From Micromonospora sp. NBC_00421 (GTDB lineage Bacteria; Actinomycetota; Actinomycetes; Mycobacteriales; Micromonosporaceae), in contig NZ_CP107929.1 in NCBI RefSeq assembly GCF_036017915.1, positions 2,759,501 to 2,823,500 of the forward strand: a stretch of 64,000 nt of DNA, written 5' to 3'. Below the pieces are notes generated by a model that was not told the DNA's origin, made no database searches, and saw only the letters and a list, made by a program, of their open reading frames with translations. Shown here piece after piece: positions 26,984-35,180 of the stretch; the stretch's first letter is position 1, and each line of letters starts with the position of its first letter. Made by a program: the position numbers and the translations under genes.

Positions 26984-26997
26984 TGAGAGCGCTCTCA
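26984..26997. promoter_or_regulatory. CebR-like LacI operator before the S1 protease
   Basis: TGAGAGCGCTCTCA is a perfect 14-base palindrome, two changes from the TGGGAGCGCTCCCA box of the actinobacterial cellobiose regulators CebR/CelR. It lies 30 bases upstream of the protease start. Confidence 0.65.
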
Positions 26998-27149
26998 GGC
27001 AACAATCTCTACCAATTGATGCGCATCTGTCAATGCGCCAGCGCCCGGCCGGGCCACCGGTCGACCGCGCGGTCACGAACCCCCTTCGCATTTCCCTTGA
27101 TCGGCACTAGGCTCTCCGCAGTCCGGAGTGGACGACCACGGAGGTGCCC

Positions 27150-27233
27150 ATGAAGAAGATGACCATCCGTCGTACGCGCGCACTGCGTCTGGTGTCCGGC
27201 GCCCGCCGGCTCTGGATCGAGTGGTGCTGGTAA
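27150..27233 (+). CDS. 27-residue Trp/Cys-rich leader or precursor peptide
   Basis: A tiny frame starting MKKMTIRRTRALR and ending LWIEWCW before TAA, with GGAGG eight bases before the ATG. Three of the last six residues are Trp and one is Cys. A perfect hairpin follows 10 bases after the stop and the TPR gene 55 bases after it. This arrangement fits a ribosome-mediated attenuator sensing Trp or Cys supply. The basic leader with an aromatic C-terminus also fits a ribosomal peptide precursor, but no modifying enzyme is nearby. Too short for routine annotation. Confidence 0.55.
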   Translation: MKKMTIRRTRALRLVSGARRLWIEWCW

Positions 27234-27243
27234 CTACCGGCCC

Positions 27244-27267
27244 GGCGGGCGCCCCCGGGCGCCCGCC
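27244..27267 (+). promoter_or_regulatory. GC-rich hairpin between leader peptide and TPR gene
   Basis: Arms GGCGGGCGCCC and GGGCGCCCGCC are perfect complements with a 2-base loop (effectively 10 bp with a 4-base loop). It lies directly after the leader peptide and ends five bases before the GGAG of the TPR gene, so it can act as an attenuator or mask the ribosome-binding site. Confidence 0.55.
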
Positions 27268-27288
27268 CTCCGGAGCCCCGGCCCAGCC

Positions 27289-28986
27289 ATGAGCGGCGAG
27301 CCACCGCCGTACGACTGCCACCGCGACCACGGGCCGTACGCCGGAGTGGCCGACCTCCTCGGCCGGATCGCCGCCGACCGCCCCCGGTTGGCCGCCCGGC
27401 ACCGGGTCGAGTTGCGGGCCATCGCGCCCCGGCTCGACGCGGGCAGGCGCACCGCCGCCGAGGAGCAGCCGATCCGGTTCCATCCCGCCCGGCGCACCGC
27501 CGCCCTGGCCTACGGCGCGACCGAGTTCGTGGCGGCCTGGGCGGGCACCCTCCGACGCCCGGTCACGCTCCGGTTCGCGCACGTCGGTGCCGCCGACGAG
27601 ACCACCCGGGAGCTGCTGGGCTCGCTGGCCGGCCGGCTCGGGGCGTACCCGGTGCGGCTGGAGCTGCGCGACGACGGCCCGGCCCGGCCGGCGGTCGACC
27701 CGACCCCGGCGGCCCTGCGCACCGCCCTCGGTGAGAGCCTGGCCGGCGGCTTCTACCACCATGCTGCCCGCACCGCCCGGCACGGACGCACCCTGGTCAC
27801 CCCGGCCGACGACCTGCCGCACTGGTGGGCGTTCACCACCGGCCTGGCCACCGCCCTGGCGGCGCTGGACCAGGCCACCGAGGCGCTCGACCTCTATCAC
27901 GAGGCGCGGGCCAGCACCGACGACCCCAAGATCACCATGTCGGCCGCGTACGCCACCGCCATGCTGTACGCCCGGCACCTGCCCGCCGCCGCGCAGGACC
28001 CGGCGCGGGCCAGGCACTGGCTGGAGCAGGCGCTCCGGCTCGCCCGCACGGTGGCCGACCACCGGCAGCGGGTGCTGTCGACAGTCTTCTACGAGCAGGG
28101 CCTGGCCCTACTGGACAGCCGGGCGGGCGAGCCGGAGCGGGCGCTCCGGCTGATCGACGACGGTCTGGCCCGGCTGACGGCGGTGCTCGCCCCCGGTGAA
28201 CGTCCCCAGGACCTGGCCCGGCTGCGCCACAACCGGGCCCAGCTCTATCTGGCGTTGGGCGATCCGCAGCGGGCCCTGACCGAGCTCGACACCGTGATCG
28301 GCCACGACCCCGACAACTGCGAGTACTACGTGGACAGGGCCGCCCTGCACCGGGCGGCCGGGCGGCACCGGGCCGCGATCCGGGACCACGGTGCCGCGAT
28401 CCGCCTCGGGCCGCACCTGCCGGAGGCCTACTTCAACCGGGCGGTGCTGCACCAGGAGCGGGGCCGCACCGGGCGGGCCCGCGACGACCTGGAACGGGTG
28501 CTCGCCATCGATCCAGGGCACCTCGACGCCCGGATCGCCCTGGTCAACCTGCACCTCGGCCGGGGTGCGCTCGACGTCGCCGAGGCGGGGGCGCGGGCCG
28601 GGCTGGCGTTGACCCCGGACGAGCCCGTCCTGCTGTGCACCCTCGGGCTGATCCGCTCGGAGCGCGGTGGTCCGGCCGAGGCCGAGGAGCTGTTCAGCCG
28701 GGCGTTGGCCGGCGATCCGGAACTGGTCGAGGCGTGGACGAACCGGGCCGCCGTCCGGTTCGACCGGGGCGAGGTGGCCGCCGCCGTGGCCGACCTGGAC
28801 CGGGCGGTCGCGCTGTCGGCGGCACCGGTGCCCCGCTACAACCGGGGCACCGCGCTGGTCCGGCTCGGCCGCTGGGACGAGGCCGCCCGGGATTTCACCG
28901 ACGCGCTCGACGCGCCCGACCTGGACCGGTCACTGCGTCGCGACCTGAGCACCGCACTCGCCCGCTGCCGCCGTCGCACCTCCTGA
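27289..28986 (+). CDS. Tetratricopeptide-repeat protein
   Basis: A 565-residue soluble protein. The N-terminal 170 residues form a mixed alpha/beta domain (FHPARRTAALAYGATEF, VTLRFAHVGAADE) that I do not recognise. From about 180 to the end there are roughly ten TPR-like helical pairs (LYLALGDPQRALTELDTVI; PEAYFNRAVLHQERGR). No signal peptide, no enzyme motif. Such proteins are scaffolds. The Trp-rich small frame and hairpin just upstream suggest attenuation control. Convergent with the GH141-like gene across a strong terminator. Confidence 0.8.
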   Translation: MSGEPPPYDCHRDHGPYAGVADLLGRIAADRPRLAARHRVELRAIAPRLDAGRRTAAEEQPIRFHPARRTAALAYGATEFVAAWAGTLRRPVTLRFAHVGAADETTRELLGSLAGRLGAYPVRLELRDDGPARPAVDPTPAALRTALGESLAGGFYHHAARTARHGRTLVTPADDLPHWWAFTTGLATALAALDQATEALDLYHEARASTDDPKITMSAAYATAMLYARHLPAAAQDPARARHWLEQALRLARTVADHRQRVLSTVFYEQGLALLDSRAGEPERALRLIDDGLARLTAVLAPGERPQDLARLRHNRAQLYLALGDPQRALTELDTVIGHDPDNCEYYVDRAALHRAAGRHRAAIRDHGAAIRLGPHLPEAYFNRAVLHQERGRTGRARDDLERVLAIDPGHLDARIALVNLHLGRGALDVAEAGARAGLALTPDEPVLLCTLGLIRSERGGPAEAEELFSRALAGDPELVEAWTNRAAVRFDRGEVAAAVADLDRAVALSAAPVPRYNRGTALVRLGRWDEAARDFTDALDAPDLDRSLRRDLSTALARCRRRTS

Positions 28987-29018
28987 CCGGCCGCACGTGG
29001 CCCGGGTGGGCAACGACG

Positions 29019-29065
29019 TCGGGGTGCGTGGGGTCGGGCGGACGGCCCGACCCCACGCACCCCGA
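29019..29065. terminator. Very strong bidirectional hairpin terminator
   Basis: A perfect stem of 21 bp (TCGGGGTGCGTGGGGTCGGG and so on) with loop GGACG, exactly between the convergent TPR and GH141-like genes. Confidence 0.9.
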
Positions 29066-29076
29066 TGGCCGACCGG

Positions 29077-31473
29077 TCAGCTGCGCAGGCTCCACTGCTG
29101 GTTGGTGCCGCCGTTGCAGGCCCAGAGGATCAACTTGGTGCCGTTGGCCGTACCAGCGGCGTTCGCGTCCAGGCAGAGCCCGGACTGCGCGCCGGTGATC
29201 GTGCCGTTGGCGTTGACGTTCCACTGTTGGTTGGTGCCGCCGTTGCAGTCCCAGATCACCACCTTGGTGCCGTTGCTGGTGCCCTGCCCGGAGGCGTCCA
29301 GGCACTTGTTGCCATAGACCATCAACTGCCGGCTGGCGGTCTGGGTCCACCGCTGGTTGGTCGCGCCGGTGCAGTCCCAGAGCTGGGCCTGGGTGCCGTT
29401 GGTGGTGCTGGAGCCGGTGACCTCGGCACAGCGGCCGGACTGGACCCCGACGAGCTGCACGCCCTGCGCCGGCGGGTTGGTGGTGCCCTGCACCCCGGCG
29501 TTGGCGATGACGGTCTGCGCGCCCGAGGGCCAGTTGTTGTTGCTGACCACGGTGTTGTTGTTGACGACGTTGCCCCGGTCACCGTTGGTCACGTTGGTGC
29601 TGTTGTTTGTCGACCAGTTGTTGGTGACGGTGAAGTTGCCCATGTTCTCGGCGTACCAGTAGTTGGCGGTGGCCCAGGTGCCGGTGGAGGAGAACACGTT
29701 GTTGCGGGCGGTGTAGTAGCGGGAGCCCTCGTCGAAGTAGAGCCCGAACCAGCCGTTGGTGCGCAGGCAGTAGTTCTCGTTGATGGTCCCGCCAGGGTTG
29801 GCCGACAGCGTGTAGATGCAGCCGCCGTCGGTCATCTGCTGCATCACGTCGTGCACGTAGTTGCCGATGACCTGGTTGTTGGCCGCGGTGGTCGCCGTCG
29901 AGTAGCGCGGCTGGTAGTTGTACAGCCCGCGGTTGGCGTAGTGGTTGCTGCCGCCCGCGTCGTTGGCACCCCAGCCGTAGCCGACCGACAGCCCGGTGTA
30001 CGGCATGTTGTAGACCTCGTTGTGCGACACCAGCGAGGTGTTGACGTAGGTGGTCAGGATCGAGACCACGCCCCGGTACTCCAGGCCCAGGTCGTGCACC
30101 CGGTTGTTGCTGATGGTGATGTTCCGGTTGACCATCCGCTGGTCACTCGGGTGGTGGGCGTCGGCGCGGACACCGCCGACCACGACACCGCCTGCCGAGT
30201 TGCGGGCGATCTCGGAACGGGTGACGGTGATGTTGCTGGCTCCCAGGCCGACCCCGCTGGCGTGCGCGTTGGCGTCGTTGCCGATGCCGATGGCGGTCTG
30301 CCCCAGGTTGACGAACTGCGAGTCGCTGAAGGTGATGGTGTTGGCGGCGGAGACCTGCACGGCGGCCGGCATCTGGGCCCAGCTCGGCCGGGTGGCCTCG
30401 AACAGCGGGCAACCCTCCTGGCAGGAGGTCAGCGCGTCGGCCGGACGGGCCCAGGTGCCGACGATGTGCGCGCCGGTCTGCTGGTCGGCGAAGCCGTTGC
30501 TGCTGCTCGGGCCGAGCCAGCTGGTGCCGGTGAAGGTGATCCCGCTGAACGCGATGTGGTGCGCCGGGGCGTCGTAGCTGCCGCCGACGTTCACCAGCGA
30601 CTGCAACTGCGGCAGCTCCACGCTGACGCTGCTCATGTTCTGCCCGGCCAGCGGGATGTAGTTGAGCTGCCCGCTGCCCGGGTTCAGGTACCACTCCCCC
30701 GGGCTGTCCAGGAACTCGTACGCGTTGGCCAGGTAGAACGCCCCGGCCCGGTGCGGCTTGGACAGGGTGTCGAAGCCGAAGGTGTTGTTGTTCCAGGCCG
30801 GCTGCTGCATGGTCAGGAAGTTGCCGCTGATGCTCTGCACCGGCGAGTACCTGTCGGTGAACGAGCCGACGCTCTCCACCTCGACCCGGTTCTGGTTGCC
30901 CAGGTTGTTGAGGTAGCTCAACGCGCCGTTGCTGAACCGCATGCCGCTGGTGGTGAAGGTGAAGTCGGCCCGGTTGACGGCGGTCCGCGCCCGGGTGGCG
31001 ACCGCGCCGTTGACGTAGAGCTGCCGGCTGTCGATCCCGGCGGGCACGTTGGCCCGCCAGATGTTCTTTCCGGAGTCGACCAGCGACCAGCCGGTGACCG
31101 CCCGGGCCCCGCTGATCACCGGGCGCGCGGACGCGGCGGCCCGCCACGTCACGGTGTAGCCGTTGGTGCCGGAGTCGGCGGCGGTGAGCCGGAACGGCGC
31201 GCCGAGCCGGTAGACGCCGTCGGCCAGCTCGACGACGATGTCGCCGGACATCGAGGTGTTGAGGGAGCGGACCGCGTTCTGCGCCTCGGTCAGCGCGCAC
31301 GGCTGGCTGGCGGAGCAGGCGGTGCCGCTGCCGGAGGGGGACGCGTAGAGCGTGGTGGTGGCGGCGAGGGCGGGGTTGGCCGAGGCGACCACGGCGACCG
31401 CGGCGGCGACCGCCGAGGCGGCCAGGCCGGCCAGCGCCTGCCTACGCCCGCTGGGGGATGTCGGGACGGACAC
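29077..31473 (-). CDS. Exported beta-helix hydrolase (GH141-like) with CBM13
   Basis: A 798-residue secreted protein: signal peptide to about residue 38 (RRQALAGLAASAVAAAV, ending ALAA), then the TTLYASPSGSGTAC opening and GAPFRLTAADSGTN block typical of GH141-like right-handed beta-helix enzymes, with PbH1 repeats (NRNITISNNRVHDLG). Residues about 670-798 are a CBM13 ricin-type module. GH141 includes an alpha-L-fucosidase and a xylanase. It lies 51 bases after the aldose dehydrogenase gene, so it is probably the last gene of the fucose-like operon and could release its sugar. GTG start has AGGAG. Family call is tentative. Confidence 0.78.
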   Translation of the reverse strand: MSVPTSPSGRRQALAGLAASAVAAAVAVVASANPALAATTTLYASPSGSGTACSASQPCALTEAQNAVRSLNTSMSGDIVVELADGVYRLGAPFRLTAADSGTNGYTVTWRAAASARPVISGARAVTGWSLVDSGKNIWRANVPAGIDSRQLYVNGAVATRARTAVNRADFTFTTSGMRFSNGALSYLNNLGNQNRVEVESVGSFTDRYSPVQSISGNFLTMQQPAWNNNTFGFDTLSKPHRAGAFYLANAYEFLDSPGEWYLNPGSGQLNYIPLAGQNMSSVSVELPQLQSLVNVGGSYDAPAHHIAFSGITFTGTSWLGPSSSNGFADQQTGAHIVGTWARPADALTSCQEGCPLFEATRPSWAQMPAAVQVSAANTITFSDSQFVNLGQTAIGIGNDANAHASGVGLGASNITVTRSEIARNSAGGVVVGGVRADAHHPSDQRMVNRNITISNNRVHDLGLEYRGVVSILTTYVNTSLVSHNEVYNMPYTGLSVGYGWGANDAGGSNHYANRGLYNYQPRYSTATTAANNQVIGNYVHDVMQQMTDGGCIYTLSANPGGTINENYCLRTNGWFGLYFDEGSRYYTARNNVFSSTGTWATANYWYAENMGNFTVTNNWSTNNSTNVTNGDRGNVVNNNTVVSNNNWPSGAQTVIANAGVQGTTNPPAQGVQLVGVQSGRCAEVTGSSTTNGTQAQLWDCTGATNQRWTQTASRQLMVYGNKCLDASGQGTSNGTKVVIWDCNGGTNQQWNVNANGTITGAQSGLCLDANAAGTANGTKLILWACNGGTNQQWSLRS

Positions 31474-31524
31474 GGGTGGGACTCCTATCGTGGTGGGGGG
31501 TGGTGGAACCCGGCCGTGGTGGAA

Positions 31525-32508
31525 TCATGCCGCGACCGGGGTGAGCAGACCGGCTGCCCGCAGGGTCGGCCACAGCGCCGCCGGGACGTCGGCGTTCGCG
31601 CGGGCCAGGGTCTGCGCCACCTGCGCGTCGCTGCGCAGGCCGACGACCGTCGAGACGACTGCGGGATGTGACCGGACGAAGGCGAGCGCCGCCTGGGGCA
31701 GGGTGACGCCGTACGACTGGCAGACGTCGGCGATCCGCCGGGCCCGCTCGATCAGCTCCGGCGGCGCCTGCTGGTAGTTGTAGGTCGCGTCGGCCGGTGG
31801 CCGGTCCCGGGACAGCAGGCCGGAGTTGTAGACCCCGGCGATCACCACGCCGACGCCCCGCTCCTCGGCGGCGGGCAGCAGGTCGGCCAGCGCACCCTGT
31901 TCCAGCAGGGTGTACCGGCCGGCGCACATCACCACGTCGACGTCGGTCTCCCGGACGAACCGGGTCAGCAGGTGGGACTGGTTCATGCCGGCGCCGATCG
32001 CACCCACCACGCCCTGGTCGCGCAGCTCCACCAGGGCGGGCACCGCCTCGGTGGCGGCCTGCTCCCAGTGGTCGTCGGGGTCGTGCAGGTAGACCACGTC
32101 CACCCGGTCCAGGCCGGTGCGTTCCAGGCTGGACTCCAGCGAGCGGAGTACCCCGTCACGGGAGAAGTCCCAGGCCCGCCGGTGGTCCGCGGCCACGTCG
32201 AAGCCCTCCGGGTCGCGCCGGTGACCGTCCTGCGGCGACGGTACGAGCAGCCGACCCACCTTCGTCGACACCACGTACTCGTCGCGGGGCCGGGTACGCA
32301 GGGCCGCGCCGATCCGCCGCTCGGACAGCCCGAGCCCGTAGTGCGGCGCGGTGTCGTAGTAGCGCAGGCCGCCCTCCCACGCGGTGTCGATCGCGGCGGC
32401 GAACTCCTCGTCGGTGGTGGCCCGGTAGAGGTTGCCGCCCTGCGCCCCGCCGAACCCCAGCTCGGTGAGGCGTACCGCCGGTCGACGCGGCAACGCGTGT
32501 GCTCTCAC
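31525..32508 (-). CDS. Aldo/keto reductase, L-fucose/D-threo-aldose 1-dehydrogenase type
   Basis: A 327-residue AKR barrel. The motif LGFGGAQGGNLYRATTDEE, catalytic Asp/Tyr in YYDTAPHYGLGLSERRIG, Lys in VVSTKVGRLL and His in YLHDPDDHW match bacterial D-threo-aldose 1-dehydrogenases that oxidise L-fucose or similar sugars to lactones. It is coupled by GTGA overlap to the lactonase-like gene, the next step of that pathway. Start is the overlapping GTG. Confidence 0.85.
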   Translation of the reverse strand: MRAHALPRRPAVRLTELGFGGAQGGNLYRATTDEEFAAAIDTAWEGGLRYYDTAPHYGLGLSERRIGAALRTRPRDEYVVSTKVGRLLVPSPQDGHRRDPEGFDVAADHRRAWDFSRDGVLRSLESSLERTGLDRVDVVYLHDPDDHWEQAATEAVPALVELRDQGVVGAIGAGMNQSHLLTRFVRETDVDVVMCAGRYTLLEQGALADLLPAAEERGVGVVIAGVYNSGLLSRDRPPADATYNYQQAPPELIERARRIADVCQSYGVTLPQAALAFVRSHPAVVSTVVGLRSDAQVAQTLARANADVPAALWPTLRAAGLLTPVAA

Positions 32509-33377
32509 GACGCCTCCAGCCGGTACGCCCGCCGGGCGGTGTGCCGCCAGATCGCCGCCCGCTCGTCGGGGCCGAGCGGGTCCAACAACCCCGCCAGGGT
32601 GTCGACCCAGCGGTCGTAGGAGCTGGCGAGCAGGCACACCGGCCAGTCGGAGCCGAACATCAACCGGTCCGGACCGAACGCGTCGAGCGCGTGGTCGACG
32701 GCCGGTCGGAGGTCGTCAGGGGTCCAGGATGACCGCTGCACCTCGGTGACCAGCCCGGACAGCTTCGCCGTGGTGTTGGTCCAGGCGGCGAGGGCGTGCA
32801 GGTCGCGGGCCCAGCCGGCGAGGTCCGGCCCGCCCAGCGCGGGCTTGCCGAGGTGGTCCAGGACGAACCGCACCTCGGGCAGGTCGCGCGCCACCCGGCC
32901 GGCCGCACCGAGCTGGTGCTGCCGGACCAGCAGGTCGAAGGCGAGCCCGGCGGCGCCCACCGCCGCGATCCCCCGCCGCACGTCGGCCCGGTCGAGGAAC
33001 GTCGGGTCGGGCTCGTCCTGGACGGAGTACCGGATGCCGACCAGCAGGTCGCCGCCCCGGGCGGCCCGCAGCCGGGCCAACCGGTCGACGACGTCGTCGG
33101 CGGTGACGTCCAGCCACCCGACGACCCCCCGCACCAGGGTGTCGTCGGCGGCGGTGCCGAGCAGGTCCACCGTCTCCGCCTCGGTGGAGTTGGCCTGCAC
33201 CACCACCGACCCGGCGACCCCGGCGGCGCGGGCCACCCGGGCGAGGTCGGCCGGGGTGAAGTCGGCGTCGATCGCCGCCATGGTGGCCGGGTCGATCCAG
33301 GGTTGCGGGTGCCGGGACCGGACCCAGAGGTGGTGGTGGGCGTCGACGATGTCGGAGCGTCCGGACGGCGCGGTCAT
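32505..33377 (-). CDS. Amidohydrolase-family aldonolactonase
   Basis: A 290-residue amidohydrolase-2 barrel. The metal-site motifs are DAHHHLWVR, FVLDHLGKP and MFGSDWPVC. This subfamily includes L-fucono-1,5-lactonase and L-rhamnono-lactonase, which open the lactone made by an aldose dehydrogenase. Its neighbours (aldose dehydrogenase, SDR, enolase) support that role. ATGA and GTGA overlaps on each side. Confidence 0.85.
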   Translation of the reverse strand: MTAPSGRSDIVDAHHHLWVRSRHPQPWIDPATMAAIDADFTPADLARVARAAGVAGSVVVQANSTEAETVDLLGTAADDTLVRGVVGWLDVTADDVVDRLARLRAARGGDLLVGIRYSVQDEPDPTFLDRADVRRGIAAVGAAGLAFDLLVRQHQLGAAGRVARDLPEVRFVLDHLGKPALGGPDLAGWARDLHALAAWTNTTAKLSGLVTEVQRSSWTPDDLRPAVDHALDAFGPDRLMFGSDWPVCLLASSYDRWVDTLAGLLDPLGPDERAAIWRHTARRAYRLEAS

Positions 33378-34135
33378 CGGCCCAACCACCCGCCGTCGAC
33401 GGGCAGCACGATGCCGTTGACGTAGTCCGACGCCGGTGCGGCCAGGAACACCGTCGCGCCGGCCAGGTCGTCGGCGTCTCCCCACCGGCCGGTCGGGATC
33501 CGGGCGAGGATGGCCCGGTCGCGCTCCGGGTCGTCGCGCAGCGCCCGGGTGTTGTCGGTGGCGATGTAGCCCGGGGCGATGGCGTTGACGTTGACCCCGT
33601 GTGCCGCCCACTCGTTGGCCAGCGCCTTGGTGAGCCCGGTGAGGCCGGACTTCGAGGCGGCGTAGCCGGGAACGGTGATGCCGCCCTGGAAGCTGAGCAG
33701 CGACGCGGTGAAGATGATCTTCCCGCGTCCCCGCTCCACCATTCCCCGGCCGATCTCCCGGCTCAGCACGAACTGGCTGGTCAGGTTCACCTCGATGACG
33801 TGGTCCCACATCTCGTCGGGGTGCTCCGCCGCCGGGGCGCGGGCGATGGTGCCGCCGTTGTTGACCAGGATGTCGACCGGGCCGAGGTCGTGCAGGTCCC
33901 CGACGAGTCGGCGTACCGCGGCGCGGTCGGCCAGGTCGGCGCGCAGGGCGGTGAAGCGGCGGCCCGCCGCGCGTACCCGTTGCTCCACCTCGCTGCCGGT
34001 GGCCTCCAGCTGGGCCGACACGCCGACGATGTCGGCGCCGGCGACGGCCAGCGCCTCGGCCATGGCCAGCCCGATGCCCCGGCGGGCACCGGTCACCACT
34101 GCGGTCCGGCCGGACAGGTCGAACAGGCCGCTCAT
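33374..34135 (-). CDS. KduD-like short-chain dehydrogenase
   Basis: A 253-residue SDR with NAD motif GARRGIG, catalytic SLLSFQGGITVPGYAASK and GYIATDNT. The overall sequence closely follows E. coli KduD (ILARIPTGRWG, ASDYVNG, VDGGW). In the fucose pathway the equivalent step oxidises 2-keto-3-deoxy-L-fuconate. Four-base overlaps with both neighbours. Confidence 0.85.
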   Translation of the reverse strand: MSGLFDLSGRTAVVTGARRGIGLAMAEALAVAGADIVGVSAQLEATGSEVEQRVRAAGRRFTALRADLADRAAVRRLVGDLHDLGPVDILVNNGGTIARAPAAEHPDEMWDHVIEVNLTSQFVLSREIGRGMVERGRGKIIFTASLLSFQGGITVPGYAASKSGLTGLTKALANEWAAHGVNVNAIAPGYIATDNTRALRDDPERDRAILARIPTGRWGDADDLAGATVFLAAPASDYVNGIVLPVDGGWLGR

Positions 34136-35157
34136 CGGTCCGCCTCCCGCAGGTCGAGCAGCACCTTCATCACGCCGCCGCCCTCCAGGGCGGTGAAGGC
34201 GGACGCCGCCTCGTCCACCGGCACCACCCGGGAGATGAGCTGCCGGGCCGGGATCGCCCCGGAGGCGACCAGCCGGACCGCCTCCACCATGTCCTCGCGC
34301 TGGTAGAGCCGGGCGCCGAGCAGTTCCAGTTCGCGCCAGAAGACCCGGTGCAGGTTCACCGGTCGGGGCTGCGGATGGATCGCCACCATGACCAGCCGGC
34401 CCCGGGTGGTCAGCACGTCGACGGCGGTGCCGACACCGGCGGCGGAGCCGGAGACCTCGAAGGCCACGTCAGCCCCCGCACCGTCGGTGCGCTCGTTCAC
34501 CAAGGCCACCACGTCGGTGTCCTTCGGGTCCACGGCGTCGATGCCGACAGCGGTGGCCACCGACCGGCGGAACGGGTCCGGCTCGACCAGCAGGACCCGC
34601 GCGCCACGCTGCCGGGCGACGGTGGCGATGAGCACGCCGACCGGCCCGCCACCGACCACGACGACCTGGTCGGCGTCGGTCACCCGGCCCCGACGTACGT
34701 CGTGCACGGCGACCGCGACCGGTTCCACCAGGGCGGCCTCGTCGAGGGGCAGCTCGGCGGGGAGCGGCACCACCAGGTCGGCCGGGACCGTCCAGGAGGA
34801 CTGCATGGCACCCGGGGAGTCCACGCCGAGGAAGTTCATCGCGTGGCAGATGTGCGAGTCGCCGCGCCGGCAGGCGGCGCACCGGCCGCAGAAGCGGGTG
34901 GGCATCACGGTGACCGGCTGACCCACGGCGTGGTCGGTGACGCCCGCGCCGACCTCGGCGACCCGCCCGGACATCTCGTGCCCGATCACCGCCGACGCGC
35001 CCACCCGGGCGTCCATGTCGCCGTGGTAGACGTGCAGGTCGGTGCCGCAGATCCCGGTGTAGGCCACCGCGATCCGCAGCTGGCCGGGCCCGGGCGGCTC
35101 CGGAGCGCGCCGCTCGACCTCCAGGTGCCGCGCGCTTCGGTAGACCACTGCCTTCAT
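34132..35157 (-). CDS. Zinc-binding alcohol/polyol dehydrogenase
   Basis: A 341-residue medium-chain dehydrogenase. Catalytic zinc ligands are in GICGTDLHVYHGD and GHEMSGRV; structural zinc Cys in CGRCAACRRGDSHIC; NAD site VVVVGGGPVGVLIA. It is similar to L-threonine/sorbitol/galactitol-type dehydrogenases. Its place in the operon suggests a sugar acid or a side product such as an aldehyde as substrate. ATGA overlap with the SDR gene. Confidence 0.85.
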   Translation of the reverse strand: MKAVVYRSARHLEVERRAPEPPGPGQLRIAVAYTGICGTDLHVYHGDMDARVGASAVIGHEMSGRVAEVGAGVTDHAVGQPVTVMPTRFCGRCAACRRGDSHICHAMNFLGVDSPGAMQSSWTVPADLVVPLPAELPLDEAALVEPVAVAVHDVRRGRVTDADQVVVVGGGPVGVLIATVARQRGARVLLVEPDPFRRSVATAVGIDAVDPKDTDVVALVNERTDGAGADVAFEVSGSAAGVGTAVDVLTTRGRLVMVAIHPQPRPVNLHRVFWRELELLGARLYQREDMVEAVRLVASGAIPARQLISRVVPVDEAASAFTALEGGGVMKVLLDLREADR

Positions 35158-35180
35158 GCGTACTCCCTCGGGGGTCGGAG

